A stretch of 64,000 nucleotides of DNA from Hofstenia miamia (lineage: Eukaryota; Xenacoelomorpha; Acoela). The position numbers were made by a program, and so were the translations under genes. Positions within the stretch are counted from its first letter, which is position 1. Every line of letters starts with the position of its first letter. Shown here one piece after another: positions 24,472 through 36,410 of this stretch. The DNA lies in contig SCFE01000002.1 in assembly GCA_004352715.1 (NCBI GenBank), positions 1,492,066 to 1,556,065 on the forward strand. Reading direction: 5' to 3'. The notes under the pieces are model-generated. The model ran no database searches. It worked only from the letters and a program-made list of their open reading frames with translations, and was not told the origin of the DNA.

Positions 24472-25471
24472 NNNNNNNNNNNNNNNNNNNNNNNNNNNNN
24501 NNNNNNNNNNNNNNNNNNNNNNNNNNNNNNNNNNNNNNNNNNNNNNNNNNNNNNNNNNNNNNNNNNNNNNNNNNNNNNNNNNNNNNNNNNNNNNNNNNNN
24601 NNNNNNNNNNNNNNNNNNNNNNNNNNNNNNNNNNNNNNNNNNNNNNNNNNNNNNNNNNNNNNNNNNNNNNNNNNNNNNNNNNNNNNNNNNNNNNNNNNNN
24701 NNNNNNNNNNNNNNNNNNNNNNNNNNNNNNNNNNNNNNNNNNNNNNNNNNNNNNNNNNNNNNNNNNNNNNNNNNNNNNNNNNNNNNNNNNNNNNNNNNNN
24801 NNNNNNNNNNNNNNNNNNNNNNNNNNNNNNNNNNNNNNNNNNNNNNNNNNNNNNNNNNNNNNNNNNNNNNNNNNNNNNNNNNNNNNNNNNNNNNNNNNNN
24901 NNNNNNNNNNNNNNNNNNNNNNNNNNNNNNNNNNNNNNNNNNNNNNNNNNNNNNNNNNNNNNNNNNNNNNNNNNNNNNNNNNNNNNNNNNNNNNNNNNNN
25001 NNNNNNNNNNNNNNNNNNNNNNNNNNNNNNNNNNNNNNNNNNNNNNNNNNNNNNNNNNNNNNNNNNNNNNNNNNNNNNNNNNNNNNNNNNNNNNNNNNNN
25101 NNNNNNNNNNNNNNNNNNNNNNNNNNNNNNNNNNNNNNNNNNNNNNNNNNNNNNNNNNNNNNNNNNNNNNNNNNNNNNNNNNNNNNNNNNNNNNNNNNNN
25201 NNNNNNNNNNNNNNNNNNNNNNNNNNNNNNNNNNNNNNNNNNNNNNNNNNNNNNNNNNNNNNNNNNNNNNNNNNNNNNNNNNNNNNNNNNNNNNNNNNNN
25301 NNNNNNNNNNNNNNNNNNNNNNNNNNNNNNNNNNNNNNNNNNNNNNNNNNNNNNNNNNNNNNNNNNNNNNNNNNNNNNNNNNNNNNNNNNNNNNNNNNNN
25401 NNNNNNNNNNNNNNNNNNNNNNNNNNNNNNNNNNNNNNNNNNNNNNNNNNNNNNNNNNNNNNNNNNNNNNN
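24472..25471. other. Assembly gap (1000 N)
   Basis: Exactly 1000 unknown bases, so a default-size gap is likely. Its right side begins in a (TA)n run. Confidence 0.99.
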
Positions 25472-28400
25472 ATATATATATAATACAAATTCGAAAGCAC
25501 GTAAGAACTCGCTATTGTGGTTTGACGCCTGAAAATTATAGAATAAATACAGTGACAATGAAGGAACCGAAAACTATGCAGCGGTTATTTAACCTGCTGT
25601 GCCCCTGATCGCATATGAAAATATATGCTGCATATGAATATATATGTTGACTAAGTATACATTATTAAACACTGTAATTAATTGATTAGAATATAACAAA
25701 GTAACTGCTCTATACTATACAAAATATACGAAAATATTGCTTATGAATTGTACCGCTATATTTAATATTAATGACAATTCATAAAACTTAACTAATTGGA
25801 ATATTTTATCATAAATCACATTCAAAATATTGTAAAAAATACATTCACTAAACCATAATAAAACATTTCAAATCCAGGCTAAGTGGTCATTGTCTGGTTA
25901 GGAGTTGTTAGAAAAATAAAGTTGGACAAAGCTTTTGTTTTTTTGAATGCCGCTATATAATCTTTTTACGATTCAATAATAATAATGAATGACTATTTAG
26001 CCGCTGAAGGCATACACTACAAAAAAATAAATAAAAAAAAGTTTTACGGCAGCGAGAACAGTCACAGTTAGGGTTGAGTGTCAAGATGTAATTAGCAGCA
26101 GAACAAGCACGATTGAAAAACGAGTGAAGGATGCGATGTTTCATCAGAGCGTGTGGAGCGGGAATTAGAGAACTTAATGAAATCAAAATGATCAAGATCC
26201 AATTTGCGAGTGAGCAGTCGATTGAACAGGAGGAGATCACAGGCATGGAAGTAGAGTAACAGCGCGAGAGTGGAGAAATGTGAAGTTTTAGCATATACAT
26301 TGGTTTTGCTTAATATTATAATAGCAAATTCTCAATGTCTATATTTCATCCTTATTAATACATATACCTATGTATTTGATTATCTTCACTCCAATTTATT
26401 CAAGGATGTCCAAATGTAAATTTCATGTTAATTCCAAAAAATAATTTTCCAGTTTTAATAATTCCCAGAATTACAATTTGTCTCAGACTAGAAACTTGAA
26501 AAGTTTTATACGAGGATGAAATTTGAAATTAATATTATAATTGGGTTTTTGATATCAAAATTAAAATGAATTTGATAGCATCTCCGACACTAACTTTAAA
26601 AATACCAATTGAATGAATTTAGTGAAGTTGAAATGCACTAACCACCAGTTCTTTTCAGAAAATAATTAAATACTAAATGAACATTCAAGAAAGTGAGCAA
26701 TGAAAAACAAAAAAACCAACTTATTATATATTACTGAACAATTGGGTATATGTCTATCGACTTCTCATGTCATTACGATCAAAGTAATGCAATAACATAT
26801 TGGTAATAGATAGGGCCATAAGACATTCTTATTAGCAGAACATATGCAGAATTTATAATTTTCCCTAGGGTCCTAAATACCTTGAGTTAACGAAACATCA
26901 AATAAGTCATTTACATTTTGCTTTTCTAGTGTATGATATTGCAAGATGTAAATTTGGAATTATTTAAACCAGGTGTATTAGGCTAAATATGAATGGCTAT
27001 TTTGCATGCTATGTAATTCCTGATTTAGAGCATTGGAGCAAGTATTACTATGCTTTGGCCTAGCTTAAAACATACCCGTGTTATTGCAATATATTGTAAT
27101 AGTATTGTAGGGTATAGTGGAAAGATTACCAGTCGAATAAGAATTTTTCTTAGCTTAGGTTAAAAATGATCTCGAACTTGGTATTTTACTACAATTCACA
27201 ATGTCAGAATGATTAAATTTAAAAACGAAGTTGGCAGTGTAGGAAAATTATTTTTTTTTAGAAAAAAACAACAAAACGTTTTAAACTTGTTTCAAAAAAA
27301 AATTCCGGAGATTTAAAAATGCGTCTTCAAATTTTCAATAAATTGTGAAAAGAAATAATTTTAATAGTCATTTTCAGTTCAGATTTGAGCATTTCCGTGT
27401 TTTTCTTATACGCCCGTCAAACAAATCCGCGCATTTAATTTAGACTTTATGCTTTTACATAAATATTTTACTTCAGTTGTTGCACAAAATGCTGATATAC
27501 ATAGTGACATGAAAAGGACATCAAAATTCCTATGAATACGAATCTCTCGCTAAGTTGTATTGTTAAAATGTCATCTCTGCCTAGTTTAAATTAACGATAC
27601 CTTATTCAATTTGGAAAACTATTATAGAATAGGAATTAGTTAAAAAACAATATATGGTATAGAATCAATAAATCTAATCGAAAACATATTTCACTCAGTG
27701 ACGTATGGAAGGGAGGACTGGTGACAAGATTGACTTCTAATGGCGACAAATTTGATCACGACTGAGATGTCCCCGATCAGAAAATTTTGCGGACGCCCTC
27801 ATCTCACTCTGACTATCATGTAAAATAACACGTACAAATTATATTTGATTGCCATTGGCAGTGGGACATACTACTTAGCAGGGGGTTTTAATGGAAGATT
27901 TGAGTTATGCAAATAGTATTATTTCCCTCTCTCGCACTTATTTCTGAAGGAGTGTCTTCATTTCGACATGCCGATTATTTGAACAGTTTTTAATGAAAAA
28001 ATTATTATTACAATTTATAACTCTTATATAGACTCGGAGCAGCACCATTGGAATATTAAGCTGACATTGAATAATCCAGATTTCGACCTCAGTTAACTCG
28101 TTTTCTGAAACACTTAACATATTACAATGTTAATTTTAAGGTTTAATGATCAACTTATCTATACATTAGTAAAATTTTCTTTTAATGTTTATATTGATTA
28201 GATGCCTAGGAAAAGGTATATTTTGTTTAAAACATTGCATAAATTGTTCCAGTCAACATTTTAAATGAAATTTGTGGAAAGAATTATCAGAAATTGCTAA
28301 TGTCACTACTCCTGTACTTACCATTTTGAACAGCACTAAGCAGTCAACATAAAATATTCGCAAATACTGAATTATAGAGGAAGACAATTTTATTAAAATT

Positions 28401-29609
28401 AAAAATTTTCATTTTGGGTATTAATAATATAGGTTTTCAGTGGGTTATATTTCCCCAAAAAATATTCAGAAACGCTATAATAGTATTTGTATTAAACAGC
28501 GTCATGAAAATATATACTCAACCGCGCTATTAAAGTTAAGAAGGATTCAATGTCGCTATACGAATTATAGTCATAATATTATTAGCAACACATTGTTGTA
28601 GTTGGATATTACAAAGAGCACTAGCAATTTTGCAAAAATAACTTAAGATTAAACAAATAGAAATGCCAATTTTTATATACTTTTCGCATGGAAATGTGAG
28701 AAAAATCAGTAAAAGCATCTTAACATATCATTAAGTTTGAATACTTGACTTATAAGCAAAACGTACACTATATAAAGCATGTGTTGAACGTCTATTAGTA
28801 CTTAGTAATTAAAACATGAATTTCGATGTCAGTTAATTTATACAAAAATGTGAGGCAATTTATATAATTATTTTTCTCATTAGTGGTATATGTGAAAGCG
28901 AAACTTTTAAAATGAGGAATATAGCTTTGTTAATAGAAATGCAAACATCTATAAAAACGGTTGACGTCTGTTCCAGAGATTGTACTCTATAACAGCAGGC
29001 CTTAATTAAAAGTATATAAAACACAGTTGACTGCAGGAATAATTTCAATTGAATTGGGTGCTGATAGATGTTCAATCATATATAGAAATTGCTATGGATA
29101 CTTATAGTAAATTGAACGAAAATTATTAGACCATATTCATATATACTTAGTATTTAATAAAAAATGAATGGTCAAAATAGAAATTTAAAACGTCAATTTA
29201 CGAAATTCAACAATAATTTAAGAGAAATTTTCATACATGAAAAGGTAAATACATTTCAAAAAGAGTATAAATTAGAAATGAAAAATATAAAGACAAATCA
29301 CTATTTACGTTAGTTATTTTAGCCTTGAATTTACTAATATCACTACAATTCTCAAGTAATTACTCGTAATAACTCTTAAAGCAGTTATGTTCATTTTACA
29401 GAAGGTCAAAATACGCATATTCTGCTTCCGCAGAAGAATAGGAGGTTGCGTTATAACTCACTCACTTCCATACATTCATTAAGAATTGTCTAAAAGTGAT
29501 AGTATTCCAAATGCGTACATCAGTAGCGGAGCGTGGGCCACATTGCCTAGAGTGCGGTGCAAAGTTGCTAGTGGCTCCGTTTGGTTTCGTCATTGTATAT
29601 ATATATATN
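25472..29609. other. Mostly non-coding
   Basis: No host gene seen. The only protein-like piece is the retroelement fragment at about 26040-26310. Short open frames at 27938-28120, 28536-28718 and 28860-29075 have no family signature. Confidence 0.5.
26040..26310 (-). mobile_element. Possible non-LTR retrotransposon C-terminal remnant
   Basis: A GC-richer patch reads on the minus strand as ALLLYFHACDLLLFNRLLTR followed by DLDHFDFIKFSNSRSTRSDE and a short downstream stretch. This resembles the post-RT DL.L.yK.L.g..DLd..dF..fs.s.tR segment of CR1/Jockey-type elements. It is short, broken by stops further on, and uncertain. Confidence 0.4.
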
Positions 29610-30414
29610 NNNNNNNNNNNNNNNNNNNNNNNNNNNNNNNNNNNNNNNNNNNNNNNNNNNNNNNNNNNNNNNNNNNNNNNNNNNNNNNNNNNNNNNNNNN
29701 NNNNNNNNNNNNNNNNNNNNNNNNNNNNNNNNNNNNNNNNNNNNNNNNNNNNNNNNNNNNNNNNNNNNNNNNNNNNNNNNNNNNNNNNNNNNNNNNNNNN
29801 NNNNNNNNNNNNNNNNNNNNNNNNNNNNNNNNNNNNNNNNNNNNNNNNNNNNNNNNNNNNNNNNNNNNNNNNNNNNNNNNNNNNNNNNNNNNNNNNNNNN
29901 NNNNNNNNNNNNNNNNNNNNNNNNNNNNNNNNNNNNNNNNNNNNNNNNNNNNNNNNNNNNNNNNNNNNNNNNNNNNNNNNNNNNNNNNNNNNNNNNNNNN
30001 NNNNNNNNNNNNNNNNNNNNNNNNNNNNNNNNNNNNNNNNNNNNNNNNNNNNNNNNNNNNNNNNNNNNNNNNNNNNNNNNNNNNNNNNNNNNNNNNNNNN
30101 NNNNNNNNNNNNNNNNNNNNNNNNNNNNNNNNNNNNNNNNNNNNNNNNNNNNNNNNNNNNNNNNNNNNNNNNNNNNNNNNNNNNNNNNNNNNNNNNNNNN
30201 NNNNNNNNNNNNNNNNNNNNNNNNNNNNNNNNNNNNNNNNNNNNNNNNNNNNNNNNNNNNNNNNNNNNNNNNNNNNNNNNNNNNNNNNNNNNNNNNNNNN
30301 NNNNNNNNNNNNNNNNNNNNNNNNNNNNNNNNNNNNNNNNNNNNNNNNNNNNNNNNNNNNNNNNNNNNNNNNNNNNNNNNNNNNNNNNNNNNNNNNNNNN
30401 NNNNNNNNNNNNNN
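29610..30414. other. Assembly gap (805 N)
   Basis: Unknown bases. The gap abuts a (TA)n run on its left side (29597-29609). Confidence 0.99.
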
Positions 30415-30527
30415 AATATTTTTGGCAAATTTTGTTTTTTAAGCAAACAATTTTATTTTATAAATTTAATTTTCTATTTTGAGAATAGTTCTATGACGTT
30501 TGACCAAAATCACCCACTTGTAAAATA

Positions 30528-30757
30528 TGATTTAGAAAGAGAAGGCCAAAAATTAAAACACCAAAAATTAAAATCCCAAAGAAATAAAATGCCAAAAATT
30601 TTAATCCCAAATAATGAAAATACCAAAGAAATAAAAGATCAAAAACAGACAGAAATAAAATGCCAATGAATTAAAATACCAAACAGTGAAAATGCCAAAG
30701 AATTAAAATACCAAAAGTGAAAATCCCAAAGAATTAAAATACCAAATTAAGGGAATT
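30528..30757. repeat. About 16-bp minisatellite, array 1
   Basis: Degenerate tandem array of units such as CCAAAGAATTAAAATA, with CCC/TACC/TGCC variants. Related arrays occur at 35788-35996 (same strand) and 36460-36528 (reverse complement). The flank to the right (30758-31000) is the reverse complement of 36147-36411. Confidence 0.85.
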
Positions 30758-31005
30758 TGGTTGTGCTAAATAGTAACACACTACATGAGGGTGTAATATC
30801 AAATTATTTCATGACCTTTGCATTTTAATCAAATTACAAGGAGCATGATATATATTTATGTACAAAAGAGTACTAATAAAAAATATTGATTTGCATAAAT
30901 ATACTTTTATAGTGAAATTTATTCATTTTTTATGACTTGTTTTAAAAGCTGTCATACTTAGTTAATTGTAATGTGATTAAATATATCCCTAATTGGAATT
31001 GTATA
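30758..31005. repeat. Inverted repeat arm (partner 36147-36411)
   Basis: Reads GGTTGTGCTAAATAGTAACA and continues through the segment ending near CCCTAATTGGA. The same sequence is found reverse-complemented at 36147-36411 with a few differences. The right copy carries an extra segment of roughly 50-60 bp next to its minisatellite that this copy lacks. Confidence 0.8.
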
Positions 31006-31255
31006 ATACATGTATATGATTTATGCAATTTAGGAAATTTCAATAAACAACGCTCTGAGCCAACTGAAGTTAAATGTTTATCGCGTCTACATCACTATTA
31101 AGTGCACATTTCAATGTAACAGATTCACTACTATCAGCTGTGTGTATGGATGTTCTGCATCTAAATTTTCGGAAATCCATCAATGGTTCAATTGACGATT
31201 TTAGTAACTACATAAAAGCAATTTTGTCGGCTACATCATCATTGCTATAATGCTT

Positions 31256-31258
<3 letters not shown>

Positions 31259-31298
<40 letters not shown>
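31259..31298. repeat. (TA)n microsatellite
   Basis: About 20 TA units in a row, immediately before the tRNA-like sequence at 31307. Confidence 0.95.
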
Positions 31299-31300
<2 letters not shown>

Positions 31301-31306
31301 CATGCA

Positions 31307-31371
31307 GATTCGTAGTGTAATTAACACATCTGTATTTACAGAAGACTGTAGGTTAAACTCCTACCGAATCT
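31307..31371 (+). tRNA. tRNA-like sequence, probably a pseudogene
   Basis: A cloverleaf-like layout can be drawn: acceptor pairing GATTCG/CGAATC (6 bp), D-arm GTGT/ACAC, and T-arm GTAGG/CCTAC with loop TTAAACT. The A-box-like TAGTGTAATT recalls eukaryotic tRNA-Val. The anticodon arm is abnormal: TCTGT/ACAGA encloses only four bases. A degenerate tRNA or a tRNA-derived SINE head is more likely than a working gene. Confidence 0.35.
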
Positions 31372-31426
31372 CATGAATATTGAATTAATTATGATATTGA
31401 ACAGCAATAATATTAATTGTAATAAT

Positions 31427-31490
31427 GAACAAGCCGGATTCGAACCAGCAACCTCATTGGAATGAGTGTGATTCCATTTCACCATTGTTC
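31427..31490 (-). tRNA. tRNA-like sequence, probably a pseudogene
   Basis: On the minus strand it has an A-box-like TGGTGAAATGG and a good B box, GGTTCGAATCC. Acceptor ends GAACAA/TTGTTC pair. As in its neighbour at 31307, the anticodon arm (CTCAT/ATGAG) encloses only four bases. It faces the other tRNA-like sequence 55 bp away. Confidence 0.35.
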
Positions 31491-31499
31491 AATTATTTA

Positions 31500-31793
31500 C
31501 TAATATACTAGAACAAAAATCCATTACACTTTTAAAAACATTTATTTACAAATATTTGTAAATTCTATTTTAAATATTACAAAGCCCACAGGCAATTGTA
31601 CGAAAGCAATCTAATGGTTTAATTGAGTTAATAGGAATTTAGGCATGGGAACTCAGAGCACTAAATTCAAGAACCCTGCAAATTGCTCTTTCAACATTAA
31701 TGCGAGATTAAGCTACTTGTTTATTAAATAATGCTTCTTTAGAAAGTACTGTACTGCCACAAACTGGTCTTTACAATTTTCACCCCTTTAGAC
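31500..31793. other. Non-coding
   Basis: Nothing recognised between the tRNA-like pair and the ISL2EU-type fragment. Confidence 0.4.
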
Positions 31794-32459
31794 TTAAAAC
31801 TGATTGCATTGATTTAAAGCCCCCAATCTGCTAGTAGATTTTGGTGGCAAAACATCGAAAAAGTCACTTTGTCTAACAAATTCAGTATCTGAAATTCGCC
31901 CTCCAAATCCTTCTGAGATATAATTTATAAAACCGTCTGAAGAGCAAGAAATCAAATAATTGATGTTGTTGTGATTTTTATAAGTCAACCAAGTCAAGCT
32001 TTGCATTGTAGGATCAGACGGTTTTTGGATAGGGACCTCAAAACAGTCAACAATAGAATTGACTTCGGAGAACTTNGATCTGCTAGTAGATTTTGGTGGC
32101 AAAACATCTAAAAAGTCACTTTGTCTAACAAATTCAGTATCTGAAATTCGCCCTCCAAATCCTTCTGAGATGTAATTTATAAAACCGTCTGAAGAGCAAG
32201 AAATCAAATAATTGATGTTGTGATTTTTATAAGTCAACCAAGTCAAGCTTTGCATTGTAGGATCAGACGGTTTTTGGATAGGGACCTCAAAACAGTCAAC
32301 AATAGAATTGACTTCGGAGAACTTGAACTGAAACCTAGAAGGAAGATATATTTTCACTAAATGCTGATCAGAAAAATAACAGTTTCTTAGTAGCGCCTTA
32401 AGCACTAAGGAAACAATAATTAGGGTTTGCCATCGTTGTTGATGAGCATTTCTGTACAA
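31794..32459 (-). mobile_element. ISL2EU/Harbinger-type (DDE_Tnp_4) transposase fragment
   Basis: The minus strand reads SIVDCFEVPIQKPSDPTMQS, LTWLTYKNHNNINYLISCSS, DGFINYISEGFGGRISDTEF and VRQSDFFDVLPPKS. This matches the DDE_Tnp_4 layout IIDCTE.fiqrP......wS.YK.hnT.K.LI..sP.G.I.fiS.g.gGR.SD. Two of the expected catalytic aspartates are visible, in VDC and in RISD. The block appears twice, at 31825-32075 and 32079-32326, joined by a single N at 32076. The copies differ by one in-frame Asn codon. This is probably a failed merge of overlapping contigs rather than a real tandem duplication. The third acidic residue and the N-terminal domain are absent. Confidence 0.72.
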
Positions 32460-32529
32460 AACAATTTATATCTCATTGAAGCGAACTAAAATCAAATTAT
32501 CAAATGACATTTCAAGTCTGAGACTGTTT

Positions 32530-32671
32530 TTTATCGCAGGTAAGAGTATATACATTACTGCTGTATTTGAACATATACTATGAACCTGTAAACAGCAGGA
32601 ATGACGTCAAACCAATAGCGAATGAGTAATGGGATTAGCCAACAAAACCTTAATTTTCTCTAAATGTACAA
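32530..32671. repeat. Direct repeat, copy 1 (partner 33930-34073)
   Basis: About 140 bp including AACAGCAGGAATGACGTCAA and TAATGGGATTAGCCAACAAA, repeated in the same orientation 1.4 kb downstream and running into the assembly gap at 34074. The two copies bracket the hAT fragment. Confidence 0.85.
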
Positions 32672-33084
32672 AAAATTGATGCCTGGCACCCTTTTTTTCG
32701 TGATTTTCAGCCCAAAATATTTAAAATAATTGTATTTTAAAAAAAATCTAAATTTCGTGAAACTCCCCCATTATATATTACTATAATGAAAACAAAAATA
32801 GATGAATTGATGTGGATAATATAGNCGTAGAATCGGCTGACTCCTATCGATTGGGTTAATCTTGCAGAGAGGCATTGGAATGTTCTGCATCACATCAGGG
32901 TCCTGTCACGGTCGCCATGTAGAATCACTGGGGTGTGATTCTAGCGAACTCAAAGAGAATACAGTTCAAACTATTTTTTTTTTACAAAATGCATTGCTCT
33001 ATATATACAAGTTATTTACAATATTTACAAATACCAGTCACTAACAAGAAAAGCGCGAGGTCTGGCTGATAAATAGCAACAACT

Positions 33085-33821
33085 ACAAGCGATGTTACAA
33101 TAAGAACCATATCGTCAACGGTTTGTTGAATGGCAGGGGTGTATTTTACGACGCGCTTCGAGAACGTTTGACTACAGACTCTCCTGGAGATGATCATGAG
33201 TATGGCGTTCCAGATGATTTGAGCATCGAAGAAATTGAACTTCGCATGGAGGCAGAGAATTTTGACTTAGTGAAGTACATGGAGAACTTCAAGCCAACCA
33301 GCGTCGATTCCGAGCGGTTATTTTCTTTCTGCCGCATTTCCAAAGATTATTTGCAGAACCGCATGCGTCCTGATGTTCATGCTCGGAATGTGTTCTTGAA
33401 TAAAAATCAGCGGTTTCTTCCAAGTCATGCTCCAGCTGTCACAGAAGACATCGCAGCTACTACATCCGCATCTGCTGGTTCAAGTGACAATGCTCCTGCT
33501 GAAGTTATCTTGATTTAATAATTTGTCTTCCTGTTTATTTCTGTTAAAAACTGTTAAATTATGTTAATATATTCTTTCCCATAGCAGTATGTTTTAGGAG
33601 GAAACGTCACAGGAAGTATTTTTACAACCACTTTTAGTTCAGAAATGTCAGAAATATTCAGAAATATTAAAGTCAATATGTGAAATTTTAGTCAATATTT
33701 GAAAATTGGGTCAATATCAATACTCAATATTACGTGTTGGATATTGGTCAATATCAATGTCAATATCAATATCACCTCTCAATATTCAATATCTGCAAAA
33801 GTCGATATATTGACAACCCTG
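33085..33821 (+). mobile_element. hAT transposon 3' end with transposase C-terminus
   Basis: An open frame from about 33085 to the stop at 33518 encodes NKNHIVNGLLNGRGVFYDAL and, near its end, the hAT dimerisation motif: FKPTSVDSERLFSFCRISKD followed by YLQNRMRPDVHARNVFLNKN. In hAT transposases the corresponding P.S...SER.FS.......R.RL.......FL segment supports oligomerisation. Downstream, 33672-33800 is dense in TCAATAT and its variants, as expected for subterminal repeats. The likely 3' terminus is GACAACCCTG ending at 33821, whose complement CAGGGTTGTC is a hAT-like end. The catalytic N-terminal part and the 5' end are missing; a single N lies at 32825. Confidence 0.68.
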
Positions 33822-34073
33822 AATACTACTAGTGCTTTTACTAATGCTATAATGCAAAACAGCAATTCCTTGATTTACAAAAACAAAAAGCAATGTAAAC
33901 ATATTACGCATCAATTATAGTTTTTTTATCGCAGGTATTAACAAGCATGTATACATTATTGCTGTATTCAAACATATGCTATGAACCTGTGAACAGCAGG
34001 AATGACGTCAAACCAATAGTAAATAGGTAATGGGATTAGCCAACAAAACCTTAATTTTCTCTAAATAAACAAA

Positions 34074-34693
34074 NNNNNNNNNNNNNNNNNNNNNNNNNNN
34101 NNNNNNNNNNNNNNNNNNNNNNNNNNNNNNNNNNNNNNNNNNNNNNNNNNNNNNNNNNNNNNNNNNNNNNNNNNNNNNNNNNNNNNNNNNNNNNNNNNNN
34201 NNNNNNNNNNNNNNNNNNNNNNNNNNNNNNNNNNNNNNNNNNNNNNNNNNNNNNNNNNNNNNNNNNNNNNNNNNNNNNNNNNNNNNNNNNNNNNNNNNNN
34301 NNNNNNNNNNNNNNNNNNNNNNNNNNNNNNNNNNNNNNNNNNNNNNNNNNNNNNNNNNNNNNNNNNNNNNNNNNNNNNNNNNNNNNNNNNNNNNNNNNNN
34401 NNNNNNNNNNNNNNNNNNNNNNNNNNNNNNNNNNNNNNNNNNNNNNNNNNNNNNNNNNNNNNNNNNNNNNNNNNNNNNNNNNNNNNNNNNNNNNNNNNNN
34501 NNNNNNNNNNNNNNNNNNNNNNNNNNNNNNNNNNNNNNNNNNNNNNNNNNNNNNNNNNNNNNNNNNNNNNNNNNNNNNNNNNNNNNNNNNNNNNNNNNNN
34601 NNNNNNNNNNNNNNNNNNNNNNNNNNNNNNNNNNNNNNNNNNNNNNNNNNNNNNNNNNNNNNNNNNNNNNNNNNNNNNNNNNNNNNNNNNNNN
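34074..34693. other. Assembly gap (620 N)
   Basis: Unknown bases between the direct repeat copy 2 and the non-LTR reverse transcriptase fragment. Confidence 0.99.
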
Positions 34694-35390
34694 AAGTGTA
34701 CAATAAATACAATATATTCATTACAGGATGGCATCACCAGGAAACCATGTCTGGCTAGCATAAAGTAAAATACTGCGGACACATGACTGTATAGCCTAGC
34801 CTTTACTGTCTGGCTAGTTTGAAATGGAACATTGTACTTTATCATATGAAAAGCATTTCTTCTTGCCTTTTGAAGCTGCATCAATGCGTGCAGGTTCCAA
34901 TGCAAATTGTGGTCTATAATAACACCTAGGTCTTTAACATGTTGAACAGAATAGATAGTTTCACTGTTGATAAGAATCTCAAAAGCTTGGTGGCAATAGA
35001 AAATGAGAAGTTTAGTCTTGGAAGCATTAATAGCCATACTGTTAGACTGATTCCAGAGTAAAAACCTTTGAATATCGGATATTAGAAGGTCTTTGTTACT
35101 ACCAAGAGTTTTACAGTCATCAGCGTATACAAAGCTATCAGAGTTGATTAAACTATCAGGCATATCGTTTATAAACATAAGGAAAAGTAAACAACCTAAA
35201 ATGCTTCCCTGAGGAACTCCGCTTGTCACTGTAAATTTTGGAGCGATATTCTCATCAATGACGACACATTGATAATGTTCAGTTAAATAAGACCAGAATA
35301 ACTTAATGAACTGATCATCCAAACGGAAAACCAGAGTTTATGCAATAACGCGATCAAAGGCCTTTAAGTAGTCCAAATAGACACAAAAAC
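34694..35390 (-). mobile_element. Non-LTR retrotransposon reverse transcriptase fragment
   Basis: The minus strand from about 35385 reads VCVYLDYLKAFDRVIA. After a stop, the open frame from 35322 carries TVTSGVPQGSILGCLLFLMF, SDSFVYADDCKTLGSNKD, NASKTKLLIFYCHQ and VQHVKDLGVIIDHNLHWNLH. These are the palm and thumb of a CR1/Jockey/RTE-like RT with YADD. It is cut by the assembly gap at 34693. It is clearly a different family from the elements at 14525 and 45790. The upstream flank is (TA)-rich. Confidence 0.82.
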
Positions 35391-35787
35391 ATATACATAT
35401 ATACAGATATATATATATATATGTGCGATAGCTTCTGTGAAATGCTTGACGATCATTCAAAATGCGATATTTGTGCAGAAATCTAATCATATTTTAAAGC
35501 AAGAATTGCTCCAAACGATGCATAGAAAATAAATTATATTTGAAAGTCAATTGATCATCTGCAGAACGACAACGCATTTAACATTAGACATTTAAATATA
35601 AAAAAATAAGAAGTGATCTTACACTGCGATATAAGTAAAATATAAACACTCTGAAAGTCCGAGGCATGCAATAATAAAATTAATAGTATAAAGCTATTAC
35701 ATCATGTATATGACGTCACAAAAAGTCCGAGGCAGGTTTTAAAGATACCGCAAAGAGAATGGCGAAGATGGTAATTACATCTAATCC

Positions 35788-36048
35788 CAAAAATTAAAAT
35801 GCAAAAGAAATAAATAACCAAATACTTATGACATAAAAGAGCAAACAATTAAAACACCAAAAAATAAAATCCCAAAGAAATATAATGCCAAATCTAAATA
35901 AAATGCCAAAGAATTAAAATACCAAAAGTGAAAATGCCAAAGAATTAAAATACCAAAAGTGAAAATCCCAAAGAATTAAAATACCAAATTAAGGGAAGGC
36001 AATCAAATTCGAATGTGGCACTCCAATCAGAGTGTTGTTTATAGAATT
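35788..36048. repeat. Minisatellite array 2 plus inverted-repeat arm
   Basis: About 16-bp units (CCAAAGAATTAAAATA type) to about 35996, then AAGGCAATCAAATTCGAATG and TGGCACTCCAATCAGAGTG ending at TATAGAATTT near 36046. The whole arm is mirrored as its reverse complement at 36411-36528, giving a hairpin-like structure with a loop of about 360 bp. Confidence 0.85.
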
Positions 36049-36410
36049 TACGACTACTTGTCGTACTCTTTAAGCAATAGAAGTAATTGTCCTTTAAAAT
36101 CTTTAGATTTCCCTTATTGCTTTCAACAAACTCCATTGAAATTCTAAAAAAAATCCAATTAGGGATATATTTAATCACATTACAATTAACTAACGCCTTT
36201 GTTTAAGTATGACAGCTTTTAAAACAAGTCATAAAAAATGAATAAATTTCACTATAAAAGTATATTTATGCAAATCAATATTTTTTATTAAATAGTACTC
36301 TTTTGTACATAAATATATATCACGCTCCTTGTAATTTGATTAAAATGCAATTGTCATGAAATAATTTGATATTACACCCTCATGTAGCATGTTACTATTT
36401 AGCACAACCA

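Noticed and set aside
24412-25558. Long open frames across N gaps (also at 29486-30669, 34008-34721, 37445-38665 and 41464-42105)
   Set aside because: They are open only because unknown bases contain no stop codons; there is no coding evidence inside.
31794-32459. A tandemly duplicated transposase protein of 221 residues
   Set aside because: The duplication is centred on a single N and matches the pattern of an unmerged assembly overlap.
33012-33197. Minus-strand 61-aa open frame opposite the hAT fragment
   Set aside because: It overlaps the hAT transposase reading frame antisense and has no family signature.
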